NCBI GenBank assembly: GCA_015057315.1
Contig: SVER01000021.1
Span: forward strand, 1 to 55,840
From: Pseudobutyrivibrio ruminis
GTDB taxonomy: Bacteria > Bacillota > Clostridia > Lachnospirales > Lachnospiraceae
Length of the DNA stretch: 55,840 nucleotides
Direction of reading: 5' to 3'
The position numbers were made by a program, and so were the translations under genes. This document shows, piece after piece, positions 1-8,523 of the stretch (position 1 is its first letter; every line of letters starts with the position of its first letter). Below the pieces are notes generated by a model, which ran no database searches, was not told the origin of the DNA, and saw nothing but the letters and a program-made list of their open reading frames with translations.

Positions 1-239
1 TGATAGTTTTGGCAAAAAGGACATCTTAAGTTACAACCATAGCTTCCAACAGAAAGTATCATGCTACCTGGATAAAAACGATTCAAAGGTTTCTTTTCTA
101 TTGGATCTAAAGCAATGGATGTTAGTTTTCCGTAATTATCAGCAATGACGTTGCCATTTTTACATGTCCTTACTTCGCAAAAGCCATAGCTTCCTTCAGA
201 AATGTTGCAATGTCTGAAACAAAGGTTACATTTTGCCAT
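1..239 (-). CDS. Radical SAM enzyme of the AmmeMemoRadiSam type, 5' part only
   Basis: The first 79 codons are present and the gene runs off the window edge. The protein starts MAKCNLCFRHC and carries an early Cys-rich segment (C4, C7, C11, C21, C26), then the radical SAM cluster GCNLRCPFC with C69, C73 and C76 in CxxxCxxC spacing. This layout matches the AmrS branch of pyruvate-formate-lyase-activating-like enzymes, which usually travel with AMMECR1 and MEMO proteins; those partners would lie outside the window. The start is set by an AGGTGGG Shine-Dalgarno four bases before ATG. Family assignment is from pattern; the substrate is unknown. Confidence 0.8.
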   Translation of the reverse strand, partial: MAKCNLCFRHCNISEGSYGFCEVRTCKNGNVIADNYGKLTSIALDPIEKKPLNRFYPGSMILSVGSYGCNLRCPFCQNY

Positions 240-393
240 AAAACCCACCTCGTAAATATGCTTCATACTAATAATTATTATATTTAATAATGCATTATAC
301 TGCACTTTATTTTTTGCTTTAATTTAAAACTTGTCCTAAATTTAGAATTGCCCAGCCGTGTAAACAGCTGAGCAAACCACTCTTCTCTATTCA

Positions 394-735
394 TTAAAAA
401 TTACTTCCATTCCAACCCCAGTCATTCACAGGATGATATGTTACATATACGGCATTACCAGGAATGCCAAGCTTTTCCTCAAATAAACTACAGATTTGGC
501 CTGTGAGCTTATCATATGATTCTGCAGGAGCATTACCATATAGACTTACAGAGACATATGCGCCCTTATCAAGCTTCTTGCCACCAAGCCATAAATCATA
601 GGCATCTTCAATTCCTACCATAAGATAAGTCTCTGTTTTTCCTAAAGTGGTTATAAGCTTTCCTAATTCTGATTTGATTTCTTCCTTTAGTTCGCTAGTA
701 ACTGGTACTGTGATTTTTGAATCAATAAATGGCAT
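394..735 (-). CDS. MIF/phenylpyruvate tautomerase family protein
   Basis: A 113-residue tautomerase-superfamily protein. After removal of Met the N-terminal residue is Pro, the catalytic base of this superfamily, and the C-terminal YVTYHPVNDWGWNGSNF strongly resembles the C-terminal segment of macrophage migration inhibitory factor. The start at 735 is preferred over the upstream in-frame start at 774 because AGAGGAG lies just before it and because only this start exposes Pro2. Family members catalyse keto-enol tautomerisation of phenylpyruvate-like compounds in vitro; the bacterial role is unclear. It sits downstream of a Dabb protein, probably co-transcribed. Confidence 0.85.
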   Translation of the reverse strand: MPFIDSKITVPVTSELKEEIKSELGKLITTLGKTETYLMVGIEDAYDLWLGGKKLDKGAYVSVSLYGNAPAESYDKLTGQICSLFEEKLGIPGNAVYVTYHPVNDWGWNGSNF

Positions 736-763
736 GACGTAACACTCCTCTCTTTGAAATAAC

Positions 764-1066
764 CTATACTTCAAACTCTACATGAGTTGTCGTATCAACA
801 AATGGTACAATGGCATCCTTTGTGGCTGCAAGACGAAGCTCATGCTTTTGATAATTCTTAAATGCATCTTCACTTTCAAAAGTTGCTTCTGCTGCTATAT
901 CTCCAGTTGAAGAACTAAGGCACTCAGTCTCAACAGCAATGCTTTCAAGACCTGGGATTTGCCCATTTAAATTTTCCAGTTTTGTTTTGATGTTTGCTTT
1001 AATTGTTCCAAGATTAGGACCAAAGCATTTATCCTGCAACTTCCAAATAACTACTTTCTTTACCAT
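764..1066 (-). CDS. Dabb (stress-responsive A/B barrel) family protein
   Basis: A 100-residue protein with the Dabb pattern: N-terminal strand MVKKVVIWKL, central helix containing TIKANIKTKLENLNG, a second strand, an AFKNYQKHELRLA helix and a final strand ending DTTTHVEFEV. It would form a dimeric ferredoxin-like barrel. The function is not known for bacterial members of this type. It is followed after about 28 bases by the MIF-like gene, whose start lies outside this ORF, suggesting a two-gene operon. Confidence 0.75.
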   Translation of the reverse strand: MVKKVVIWKLQDKCFGPNLGTIKANIKTKLENLNGQIPGLESIAVETECLSSSTGDIAAEATFESEDAFKNYQKHELRLAATKDAIVPFVDTTTHVEFEV

Positions 1067-1148
1067 TTAAATATTATTCTCCAATTTCTATCTCTAATTG
1101 GTATTAGTTTAACACTTTCATGGAGATACTTCTAGTTTCAGACATAAC

Positions 1149-1170
1149 AAAAAGCTGCCTCATCGGCAGC
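1149..1170 (-). terminator. Rho-independent terminator
   Basis: On the minus strand GCTGCC-GATGA-GGCAGC is followed by five T. It lies 27 bases after the stop of the 59-aa gene and ends the XRE/membrane protein/59-aa operon. Confidence 0.85.
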
Positions 1171-1196
1171 CTTTAAAGGGAGAATGTAAATGTATT

Positions 1197-1376
1197 CTAA
1201 TCAGTTGGCCAAGTATCGCCTATATTAATATTATTAGCAGTAAGCCACTCATCTTCTACGGTTACGTACGATTCGGCTCCGTTTTCATCTATGAGAGTAA
1301 CGGATACTGTAGGCTTATTATTAGTTGGTTCTTCACAACCAAAGTCACCATCAAAAATGTGTTTTATTGTCTTCAT
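1197..1376 (-). CDS. Small conserved protein, paralog of the protein at 29071-29295
   Basis: A 59-residue ORF that begins MKTIKHIFDGDFGCEE and contains PTVSVTLIDENG and YVTVEDEWLT. It is nearly the same, up to residue 56, as the 74-residue protein encoded at 29071-29295. Start: ATG at 1376 with an AAGGAA Shine-Dalgarno. It is the last gene of the operon that begins with the XRE regulator at 2086, and a terminator follows. The conservation of two copies in one window shows it is a real gene. I recognise no named domain; function unknown. Confidence 0.8.
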   Translation of the reverse strand: MKTIKHIFDGDFGCEEPTNNKPTVSVTLIDENGAESYVTVEDEWLTANNINIGDTWPTD

Positions 1377-1397
1377 GTTAATTCCTTAAGATAAAAT

Positions 1398-1877
1398 CTA
1401 TTCCTCGCCCGTATATGTTCTAGTATAGTATACCATGCTTACTTTCTTGGCAATCCCCAGTATAAACAATGCTGCCATAATAGCAATTGCTGCTTCAAAA
1501 CTGAAAAAGCTTACTACTATTGCAAATAATAATAGGAAAATAGCTGTAAACTTTACTGTAAACTTCCCAGATAGTGATTCGATATGACACATACGCTCAT
1601 CATGCATTTCGTTATAGATTTGTGTAAGTTTCTTATCATCCTTAAGAGCATTTGAATACTTTGCAAGATGATAAATACTTATGATGTCCAATACGATTAC
1701 CATTCCTATTACAAATCCCTGCATGAAATCAGCATAATTAGATGTTGCATACATTGCAGTTATAGTTGGTCTCTGTGACACAAAATACAATGCTGTACTA
1801 AGTAGTATAATTCCAACATATGCAAAATTCTGTTTTTTAATTGATTCTCTCATCTGATTCATTTTTTTGTTATTCAT
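1398..1877 (-). CDS. Four-helix membrane protein controlled by XRE regulator
   Basis: A 159-residue integral membrane protein. Hydrophobic segments lie near residues 19-36, 50-72, 105-126 and 128-146; between helices 2 and 3 is a charged cytoplasmic-looking loop (NALKDDKKLTQIYNEMHDERMCHIES). The start ATG overlaps the stop of the XRE gene (TAATG), so the two are translationally coupled. XRE plus small polytopic membrane protein pairs are common in Firmicutes. I cannot assign a transport or sensing function from sequence. Confidence 0.75.
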   Translation of the reverse strand: MNNKKMNQMRESIKKQNFAYVGIILLSTALYFVSQRPTITAMYATSNYADFMQGFVIGMVIVLDIISIYHLAKYSNALKDDKKLTQIYNEMHDERMCHIESLSGKFTVKFTAIFLLLFAIVVSFFSFEAAIAIMAALFILGIAKKVSMVYYTRTYTGEE

Positions 1878-2086
1878 TAGTCTTCTTCCTCCAAGCTCTC
1901 AAAATCAAATACTTCCTCAATGTTCATATTGAAGTGATGTGCAATCTTATACGCTAATATCAGAGACGCTGTATATTTTCCTACCTCTATAGAGGTAATT
2001 GTCTGACGCGTAGTTCCAACAATATCAGCAAGTTCAGATTGCGAAAGTTTATTCACTTTCCTTAACTCCTTTATTTTGTTTTTCAT
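1877..2086 (-). CDS. XRE family transcriptional regulator
   Basis: A 69-residue single-domain helix-turn-helix protein: MKNKIKELRKVNKLSQSELA, then IVGTTRQTITSIEVGK as recognition helix, ending in FNMNIEEVFDFE. This is the short Cro/YozG-like class. The start at 2086 is chosen over an in-frame ATG at 2098 because GGAGGC lies four bases before it; the earlier ATG overlaps that site. Three 13-bp direct repeats in its own promoter make autoregulation likely. Confidence 0.9.
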   Translation of the reverse strand: MKNKIKELRKVNKLSQSELADIVGTTRQTITSIEVGKYTASLILAYKIAHHFNMNIEEVFDFESLEEED

Positions 2087-2107
2087 GACAGCCTCCATAT
2101 TTTGCTA

Positions 2108-2166
2108 AGTTCGCTTTGCAGATTTAGTATAGTTTACTTTGCATATTATGTCAAGTTAACTTTGCA
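2108..2166 (-). promoter_or_regulatory. Promoter with three operator repeats of the XRE operon
   Basis: On the minus strand TTGACA (2154-2149), 17 bases, TATACT (2131-2126). Three copies of AGTTNRCTTTGCA (plus-strand reading) start at 2108, 2131 and 2154, exactly 23 bases apart; one touches the -35, one fills the spacer and one lies over the transcription start. This fits binding by the XRE protein, an inference. Confidence 0.85.
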
Positions 2167-2393
2167 CTATTTTTTATCTTTTTTCAAAAATCATTCGTAA
2201 GCATTAAATAGGAAGCCCACACAGAATACCATTTTGAAAAATCAAGAAAGTTTAAGACTTTTCCTACTCTTGAATGATAAAATCCGCAAATATTTCTGAG
2301 AACGCATTGTTTTGAGGGACGTATCTTTTTTATAGAGTATTTTTCTGAAATATTTGTTCACGAAACCAACTGGTTTATTAGACAGTTGTTGTA

Positions 2394-2423
2394 TAAAAAA
2401 TAGAAGACCCAAATCGAGTCTTC
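2394..2423 (-). terminator. Hairpin terminator, possibly bidirectional
   Basis: GAAGAC (2403-2408) pairs with GTCTTC (2418-2423). T-runs lie on both sides, so it could stop transcripts from either direction. It follows the gene relic that ends at 2438. Confidence 0.6.
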
Positions 2424-2437
2424 CATTTTTTGTTAGT

Positions 2438-2587
2438 TCATTCATCAAGATAAAAATTTACACCGCTATAGGCATTTAATACTGCATCATCAACATCATT
2501 AAATGTACTTGTGTAAGTAGTAAGATTTCCCTGAGGATTTACTGCACAATTATAAAGGTTGCAGTATGCATCGTAAATGCATTAATT
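2438..2587 (-). pseudogene. C-terminal remnant of an unknown protein
   Basis: A minus-strand open frame without a start codon. It reads CAVNPQGNLTTYTSTFND, then VDDAVLNAYSGVNFYLDE and a TGA at 2440-2438, then a terminator. Upstream it is closed by TAA codons immediately before the promoter of the AbiE pair. It looks like the surviving 3' end of a gene truncated when the AbiE cassette or its neighbours arrived. No family recognised. Confidence 0.5.
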
Positions 2588-2619
2588 ATTATATTGAAGT
2601 ATGCGAGACTACTTTTTCT

Positions 2620-2647
2620 TTGACATATTCTAATAACATGTTAAAAT
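2620..2647 (+). promoter_or_regulatory. Promoter of the AbiE operon
   Basis: TTGACA (2620-2625), 16 bases, TAAAAT (2642-2647), about 50 bases before the ATG of the antitoxin gene. Confidence 0.65.
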
Positions 2648-2697
2648 AGACTTAACGAATTATATTGAGTGATTTACTTTGTTAAGGTGGTGATAAT

Positions 2698-3324
2698 ATG
2701 ATATACAACTACATAAAAGATAAATATAAAGAAGGTGAACCAATCTTCTTCTCAGATATATATGATGGCACCATTTCAAAGCCAGCCCTTACCCAGCAAC
2801 TATCAACGCTATGCAAAAAGGGTTTGCTTGTTAAGTATGATAATGGCATTTATTATATTCCAAAGAAAACCAGGCTTAAATCAGCAGTTGGACCAACAGC
2901 AGATACCGTTGCCAAATATAGATTTATAGTCAAGAATGGAAAGGTTGATGGATTCTATACTGGAAATACCTTTGCAAATCAAATTGGCATCTCTACCCAG
3001 GTTCCTCATGTAGTTGAGATAGTAAGTAACAACACTAACTCAGCTCCTAGGGATGTTATCATTGGTAACAGAAAATTTAATGTAAAAAAACCACTTACAG
3101 CCATCACTGATAAAAACGTATACATATTACAAATGCTGTATCTATTGTCGGATTTAGACTCATATTTAGATTATGATTATGAAGAAGCCAGACAATGCTT
3201 TCTAAAATTTATTGAATCACATAACATAAAAAGAAGCGACGTGGATGAATATATAAGGAAGTTTCCACTTACAGCATTCAAATTTTATTATGAATTGAGG
3301 TTAGACAATGTACTTGCACAATGA
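2698..3324 (+). CDS. AbiEi-type antitoxin (type IV toxin-antitoxin)
   Basis: A 208-residue protein with an N-terminal winged helix (about residues 1-60: FFSDIYDGTISKPALTQQLSTL...YIPKKT) and a C-terminal domain. This is the AbiEi_4/DUF6088 layout of antitoxins that pair with AbiEii nucleotidyltransferases and repress their own promoter. AGGTGGTG lies five bases before ATG. Its 3' end overlaps the toxin gene by 17 bases. Assignment rests on this pairing plus the winged-helix pattern. Confidence 0.85.
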   Translation: MIYNYIKDKYKEGEPIFFSDIYDGTISKPALTQQLSTLCKKGLLVKYDNGIYYIPKKTRLKSAVGPTADTVAKYRFIVKNGKVDGFYTGNTFANQIGISTQVPHVVEIVSNNTNSAPRDVIIGNRKFNVKKPLTAITDKNVYILQMLYLLSDLDSYLDYDYEEARQCFLKFIESHNIKRSDVDEYIRKFPLTAFKFYYELRLDNVLAQ

Positions 3325-4210
3325 TAAAGAATTATTTGGCAATATCGTCGCCCTTACTGCAGAAAAGATGGGTCAAACCCAAGATATCATAGAGAAGGAT
3401 TACTATGTCACAATTATCCTCAAGGAGCTCTCTTCATGTGATTATCCTATCTGCTTTAAAGGCGGCACTTCTCTTTCGAAGGCCTTTGGAGTAATAGATC
3501 GTTTTTCAGAAGATATTGATATCACATTCACTGAGCATTTAGGAAAAAGCAGAAGAAAGAATCTTAAATACGATATCTTAAAATCCATTGCAGATAAATT
3601 AGGATTTACAATAGCAAACTGGGATTCTATTGAAAGTAATAAAGATTACAATCACTACGATTTTGCATATAGCTCCATAGTAGATAATCCTTTTTTGACT
3701 ACATATGTAAAGCTGGAAACTGCCCTAATGTCTTATGCCTTTCCAACCGAAGAGAGAATGATCGGAAACTATATCTATGAAGCTTTAAAAGATGAGGAAC
3801 CTGAATTAATTGAAGAGTATAATCTTCTGCCATTTCCTATGCAGGTACAATCTTTAGAGCGAACATTGATTGATAAGCTTTTTGCTTTATGTGACTACTA
3901 CATTCAAAACAAAGCTGCAAGAAACTCACGCCATCTATATGATATTTATAAGCTTGGACAGCAAGTTGCAGTAGATGAAAATTTCAAATCTCTTGTCACT
4001 GAGGTTCGTAATCATAGATTAGAAATAAAAGATAATGTAGCTCCTTCTGCCGAGCCTAGCGTAGATATAGCTGCCACAATCAAAGAATTTTGTGATAAAG
4101 ATTTCTACGAAAATGATTACGAGCGTACCACCAGAAATCTCATATCTGATGAGATTTCATATCAAGATGTGAAGGCATTTATAATGGAGTTTACAAAAGA
4201 TATTTTTTAA
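3308..4210 (+). CDS. AbiEii/AbiGii-type nucleotidyltransferase toxin
   Basis: A 300-residue nucleotidyltransferase-fold protein. The signature is FKGGTSLSKAFG at residues 50-61 followed by RFSEDIDITF at 65-74; the two Asp residues D69 and D71 are the expected metal ligands. Homologous toxins such as MenT transfer nucleotides to tRNA and stop translation; AbiE systems act in phage exclusion. It follows the antitoxin with overlap and is ended by a strong terminator at 4232. All visible key residues are intact, so it should be active. Confidence 0.9.
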   Translation: MYLHNDKELFGNIVALTAEKMGQTQDIIEKDYYVTIILKELSSCDYPICFKGGTSLSKAFGVIDRFSEDIDITFTEHLGKSRRKNLKYDILKSIADKLGFTIANWDSIESNKDYNHYDFAYSSIVDNPFLTTYVKLETALMSYAFPTEERMIGNYIYEALKDEEPELIEEYNLLPFPMQVQSLERTLIDKLFALCDYYIQNKAARNSRHLYDIYKLGQQVAVDENFKSLVTEVRNHRLEIKDNVAPSAEPSVDIAATIKEFCDKDFYENDYERTTRNLISDEISYQDVKAFIMEFTKDIF

Positions 4211-4231
4211 TGGCCCTATGAGCCTTTTTAT

Positions 4232-4265
4232 AAAATCGTCCCCAGATTGAGGACGATTTTCTTTT
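4232..4265 (+). terminator. Rho-independent terminator of the AbiE operon
   Basis: AAAATCGTCC (4232-4241) pairs perfectly with GGACGATTTT (4251-4260), followed by CTTTT. Confidence 0.9.
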
Positions 4266-4281
4266 GCCTAAATTTTAAAAA

Positions 4282-4407
4282 TCCCATATATCACTTCAGT
4301 ATAATCATACGTCAAATTCGTGAAAGTTTTGTCACTGGAACTGCTTTCATTTCATCAGGTTTTCGTACACAAAAAAACAATGCTTTAAGACAGCCCTCAA
4401 AGCATTG
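4282..4407. repeat. Direct repeat R1, left border of the McrBC island
   Basis: A 126-bp segment repeated in the same orientation at 10177-10302. The core from 4296 (TCAGTATAATCATACG onward) is identical for about 50 bases. Both copies end in the hairpin CAATGCTTT...AAAGCATTG, which on the minus strand is followed by seven or more T and acts as a terminator. In this copy the last codons and stop of mcrC fall inside the hairpin. Both copies also keep a minus-strand frame ending AVPVTKLSRI-stop, a possible shared protein C-terminus. Confidence 0.85.
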
Positions 4408-5731
4408 CTTTATTCTCATATATGTTACTATACAATTGATAAATACAATTCTTGTAATTATTTAAATCTATGAAATTGACATGAACATTCACTTTAAGCT
4501 CTTCACCCCGTTCAGCAATAAAACTAATATTATCCAAACCTCTAACTTCTTCATGAAACGGATACAGTAACCAAATTTCAGATGTATGGTATTTCTTAGA
4601 GTATGCATACATCTGGTACATATCAGCCTGTGAAATTCCGTAGTTTGCACTAGCATTTGTGTTAAGGCGTTTCCATTTTGTGTCCATTATTATAATAGGA
4701 TAATCTCTTCTTCTGGAAACTATATCTGGTCTTAATCTAAACTTACGAGGAGTATCAAAAAGATAATATCCTCTGTCCTGTGCAGAAACTCTTGCTTCGT
4801 TATCTGAACACTCGGCAAATATTCTTTTAACCCACTTTGCAACAAATGCTTCAAAGACTTGTTCCATAGGAAACAATAACGCTGTTCCAGAGTTCTTACC
4901 TGAAAAGGTGGTGAAGCTTTTATTTCTCAGGAATATATCGGCCCATTGAATAAGCTTTTCATAATCTTTCGTATCTCTTCCTAAAGAAACGCATGCAAAA
5001 TCTTTATCGATATTCTTGGAAACATCTACCATTTCAAATGCTAAAAGCAACTGTCTTATTTCCTTCGCATTTTCGGTACTATTGGTTATTTTTTGAAGTT
5101 TGAGCAAAGTAGTTTTCACTAGACGATTTTCAGCTCTATTAACCTGATACTCATCAAATTGCATATAAAAGCGTTCTTTATGTACTAGATTGCTTTTTAT
5201 ATGCTGACTAACCTGCAATTTGCCCTTATAAAATCTCAAATTATCTTCATTTTGGATATATCCTGACTTTATACCATGTTTTACAAGGTTTCTAGCCTCC
5301 TGGATATACATGTTGATAAAAACCTCATATAGATTCATTTTATCAGCGTTCAAAGACGCATTATTAAGAGCTTTACCCTCAAATTCTTTTAGGCAACACA
5401 GCATATTTAGAAAAACATGTTTAGTCTTTGAATAATCATCCTCTTTTTCACCCAAATCAATTTTAGGAAGTATCTCTATTTGGAACCCGCTTGGCAGTTC
5501 AATAATACCGACATTGTTATTAAAAGTTATAGTGTTACCGACACTTCGCTTATACCCTATCTTCATGAACTCCAAAATGTCAGCATTTTCCTCTGATGAA
5601 GAATACTCTTTTATAAATTGCTCAAGCTCATTGAAATATTTCTCATCAATGTATTTAAAATTTGGGCTATCACTATAGTTTTTATTGCAGGTAATCGTAT
5701 CATATTCTCTAACAACAAAACTTTTTCCCAT
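4397..5731 (-). CDS. mcrC: McrC-like restriction endonuclease subunit
   Basis: A 444-residue McrC-family protein. The N-terminal part (GNTITFNNNVGIIELPSGFQIEILPKI, residues 65-91) is the region that contacts McrB; the C-terminal part has the PD-(D/E)XK nuclease core FRLRPDIVSRRR (about 332-343) and IIIMDTKWKRL (about 348-358), giving the Asp ... Asp-x-Lys catalytic set. It starts seven bases after mcrB with AAAGGAT upstream. Together with the AAA+ subunit it should cleave DNA carrying modified bases, as in type IV restriction. The stop codon lies within repeat R1, whose hairpin provides the terminator. Confidence 0.9.
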   Translation of the reverse strand: MGKSFVVREYDTITCNKNYSDSPNFKYIDEKYFNELEQFIKEYSSSEENADILEFMKIGYKRSVGNTITFNNNVGIIELPSGFQIEILPKIDLGEKEDDYSKTKHVFLNMLCCLKEFEGKALNNASLNADKMNLYEVFINMYIQEARNLVKHGIKSGYIQNEDNLRFYKGKLQVSQHIKSNLVHKERFYMQFDEYQVNRAENRLVKTTLLKLQKITNSTENAKEIRQLLLAFEMVDVSKNIDKDFACVSLGRDTKDYEKLIQWADIFLRNKSFTTFSGKNSGTALLFPMEQVFEAFVAKWVKRIFAECSDNEARVSAQDRGYYLFDTPRKFRLRPDIVSRRRDYPIIIMDTKWKRLNTNASANYGISQADMYQMYAYSKKYHTSEIWLLYPFHEEVRGLDNISFIAERGEELKVNVHVNFIDLNNYKNCIYQLYSNIYENKAML

Positions 5732-5737
5732 AAGATT

Positions 5738-8005
5738 TTACAATCCTTTTCCTATTAGTTTGTAACTCTCAATTTTTGTAAATGCAGCTGTTTGTATTGA
5801 ATATCTTGTCTCTGGCTCGATATCTGGTACACCAGCAAAGACATCATTTACAACCATTTCTTCATCGCGAATAAATTGGTACTGCTTATTATCACCTACT
5901 TTTGCATTATCACCTAAAACAAGTTGGATTTTGCTGTAGTCTTCATAAAAATACTCCTGTAATAGTGGAATAACCGACTTCTCAAAAATCCCAGCAAGGT
6001 TTTCTATGGTAGGATTGTCTTTTAAACCTGTAAAAAATGCATGGCCTATTGTATGCTCACGATCATATAAATACTCTATTCTTCTATTTATTGTATCTAG
6101 CATTTTTGCAACGTTTAATTCAGTGTCACCATCCACGACTTTGTCAGCACCAATACTTACAAGTACATCAGACTTAGGCATCATTTCTTCAAAAGAGAAT
6201 CGTCTTCTTAAAGCAGTATCCATTAATGCTATAGAACGATCAGCAGTATTCATTGTACCTAGTATGTATACGTTTTTTGGTACTCCGAAAGGTTTATTTC
6301 CAGAATAAGGAAGTAATAATGTCATTTCCTCCTTTGCGCCTATTCGTTTAGTATTCTCGATAAGAGTAATTAATTCTCCAAATATTTTTGAAATATTACC
6401 CCTGTTTATCTCATCAATAATAAATACAAAATTCTTTTGATTATTCTTTGAAATGCCATTTGTAGTATATTTTTCCACAACTTTGAGAACATCAGCTACA
6501 GAAACTTTCATTTGATACACTGACGATAATGTCATACTGGTACCACCAGTTATTTCCATTATGTCCTCATCAATTCCCTTCACTAGCCAGCGAACCGAAC
6601 GTACTCTCTTATATCGATCGTACTCTTCATGCCACTCATATTCACCTGTTACTACACCAATAGCATCAACCGTCCATGCAGAATAGCATGATAATACAAT
6701 ATCTCCAACACGCATTTTATTAATGAAGGCATTTAACTCTCGCTTACCTCCATTATCAAAATCCTGATCATCTACAATATCTTTGCCGTAAGAATCCCAT
6801 CCTATACGTATATGATTGCTCTCAAGACATTCTCTTCTTGTAGGATTATCACCAGTGCTTTCCAATGATACTTTCCATACTACAGGAGACTTGTTTAAAC
6901 CATATTCAATATCATCCATCGATAAAGCCGCTTGAGCTTTTTCGCAAAATGATTTAAAAATGCCAGGCTCGATAGTATATTCTAGACCATCCTCATTTTC
7001 ATCATTAATATTTGGCTTTATACCTTCTATAAATTCTTCGTAGCCATATGATTGATGAAATGTTGTGAAAGCTATTTGGCCAGCATCTTTATACTGCTCA
7101 TATCTTTCTTTTACAACGTCGTAATCCTCATGTTTCACTTCTTCGAGAGATTTTCCTTCAATAATAGCAACTGCATAGTTAACAGTATTATATGTCTTAC
7201 CTGTTCCTGGAGGTCCATATAAAATTGTATTATTATCAAATATAGCTTTTTCCATATCTTGACCCTCCTCCGGTGTTTCATCATCAGAATTCTCCCATGC
7301 CATCATGTCGAGTATTCTGTAATTTTTAAAACTAAAGTGTTCATCCCTAAACGCTTTTATTCTACGACAGTTACTAATATATGTTGTACTATCTTTAGGC
7401 CTTATAAGGTTTATACCTAACGCACTATATACAGTGCCATTTCCAGAATTACCATTTAGTATTGGAAATACAAAAGGTTTTAAACAATGTAATATAACGG
7501 AAGCCGACGCTGCTTGTAATCCTTTTATTGGTTTATCCAATACCGTTGCTACAATGCTAAATATTTCATTGTCCTCTTCAAGTGGCGCTATTTCCGTCAA
7601 CATCTTTATAAATGCCTGTGCATCATCATCAATAACATCACTAAATGAATAAAAGCCTGTTCCAAACATTCCAACTGTAGGCTTTACATCGCTCTCTCTA
7701 TTCTCATACTTTTTATGGCATGCATTATCCCATACTTTATCTAGAATTGAGCACACGGCCTTTTGTTCCTCTGCTGAAAGGGAACCCTTTTCTATATATT
7801 CTTTTTTCTTTTCGATATTTAATTTCCAAGTTCCTAATGCCATTGCATAAATAGCATTCAAATCCCAATATGTATAACTGCTAAATCTTCCATCACTCCT
7901 ATAAGCATCTACACATGCACACATTAGTTCATAGCTACCATCATGATCATCCGGAATCAGTTCCTTCTTTTTATACAATTCCTCAAAAAGTTGTTCTTTA
8001 TTCAT
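5738..8005 (-). CDS. mcrB: McrB-like AAA+ GTPase with inserted EVE/PUA-like domain
   Basis: 755 residues. The AAA+ core has Walker A GPPGTGKT at 264-271, the McrB-type Walker B and signature FIIDEINRGNISKIFGELI at 528-546, the NTADRSI motif at about 586-592 and Arg-rich ALRRRF at 598-603. Between Walker A and Walker B, residues about 371-500 form an insertion (VVWKVSLES...HIRIGWDSYG...MRVGDIVLSC...VRWLVKG) that resembles EVE/PUA-like modified-base readers. The N-terminal 240 residues are a separate specificity region I do not recognise. In the known complex McrB oligomerises, hydrolyses GTP and moves DNA to McrC. GAGGGG lies seven bases before ATG. Confidence 0.9.
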   Translation of the reverse strand: MNKEQLFEELYKKKELIPDDHDGSYELMCACVDAYRSDGRFSSYTYWDLNAIYAMALGTWKLNIEKKKEYIEKGSLSAEEQKAVCSILDKVWDNACHKKYENRESDVKPTVGMFGTGFYSFSDVIDDDAQAFIKMLTEIAPLEEDNEIFSIVATVLDKPIKGLQAASASVILHCLKPFVFPILNGNSGNGTVYSALGINLIRPKDSTTYISNCRRIKAFRDEHFSFKNYRILDMMAWENSDDETPEEGQDMEKAIFDNNTILYGPPGTGKTYNTVNYAVAIIEGKSLEEVKHEDYDVVKERYEQYKDAGQIAFTTFHQSYGYEEFIEGIKPNINDENEDGLEYTIEPGIFKSFCEKAQAALSMDDIEYGLNKSPVVWKVSLESTGDNPTRRECLESNHIRIGWDSYGKDIVDDQDFDNGGKRELNAFINKMRVGDIVLSCYSAWTVDAIGVVTGEYEWHEEYDRYKRVRSVRWLVKGIDEDIMEITGGTSMTLSSVYQMKVSVADVLKVVEKYTTNGISKNNQKNFVFIIDEINRGNISKIFGELITLIENTKRIGAKEEMTLLLPYSGNKPFGVPKNVYILGTMNTADRSIALMDTALRRRFSFEEMMPKSDVLVSIGADKVVDGDTELNVAKMLDTINRRIEYLYDREHTIGHAFFTGLKDNPTIENLAGIFEKSVIPLLQEYFYEDYSKIQLVLGDNAKVGDNKQYQFIRDEEMVVNDVFAGVPDIEPETRYSIQTAAFTKIESYKLIGKGL

Positions 8006-8024
8006 TTACAACCCCTCGCAATAT

Positions 8025-8507
8025 TTAATATTTGATAAGCTGACCGCAATCAGGGCAACGTTCTGCTCTTCTAAATTTTGTATCACACCTTGGACATATT
8101 ACAACAAATCCATCTGCAGACTCACCCTTTGGTGCCATGGGTGTATTAATATCTGCTGTAGAATCTAAGCAAGCATTAACAAATTCAAAAAAATCCTTCT
8201 CACTGTAAAAGATAATTCTTGTTTCATCATGATTTGCCTTCCATTCTTCGTCATCTATCTCATCTATCTTAGATTCATATTTCATATAGAAGGGACAATG
8301 CTTACCTATCCACCAATATATCTTGTCACTTGCCACAGTTAACTCTGCGCGATATTTCATTCCTGGATCTGTTTCATGCCCATAGTGCATTTTTGCAATC
8401 AATCTATTTCTTTTGCCATTCCAAGGCTTCGAATATGCAGTCTCATCAAATTTCTTTACAACTTGCATCATTCGCTCTGCCATCTCATCGTTTGTTCTAA
8501 AATCCAT
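8025..8507 (-). CDS. Zinc-ribbon protein with shared C-terminal tail, third of three
   Basis: 160 residues. The N-terminal 115 residues (MDFRTNDEMAERMMQVV..., with WWIGKHCPFYMKYES) have no family I recognise; fold looks alpha/beta. The last about 40 residues are the tail INTPMAPKGESADGF, VICPRC and RCPDCGQLIKY, two CxxC knuckles of a zinc ribbon ending exactly at the C-terminus. The same tail closes the products at 9084 and 8524. It lies 19 bases before mcrB, so it should be made with the restriction complex. I infer a bridging or regulatory part; function unknown. Confidence 0.8.
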   Translation of the reverse strand: MDFRTNDEMAERMMQVVKKFDETAYSKPWNGKRNRLIAKMHYGHETDPGMKYRAELTVASDKIYWWIGKHCPFYMKYESKIDEIDDEEWKANHDETRIIFYSEKDFFEFVNACLDSTADINTPMAPKGESADGFVVICPRCDTKFRRAERCPDCGQLIKY

Positions 8508-8523
8508 AAATCATTTATCCTTT

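Noticed and set aside
2242..2448. 68-aa minus-strand ORF downstream of the XRE operon promoter
   Set aside because: No ribosome site, it runs through a terminator hairpin, and its start overlaps the stop of the gene relic; composition is not protein-like.
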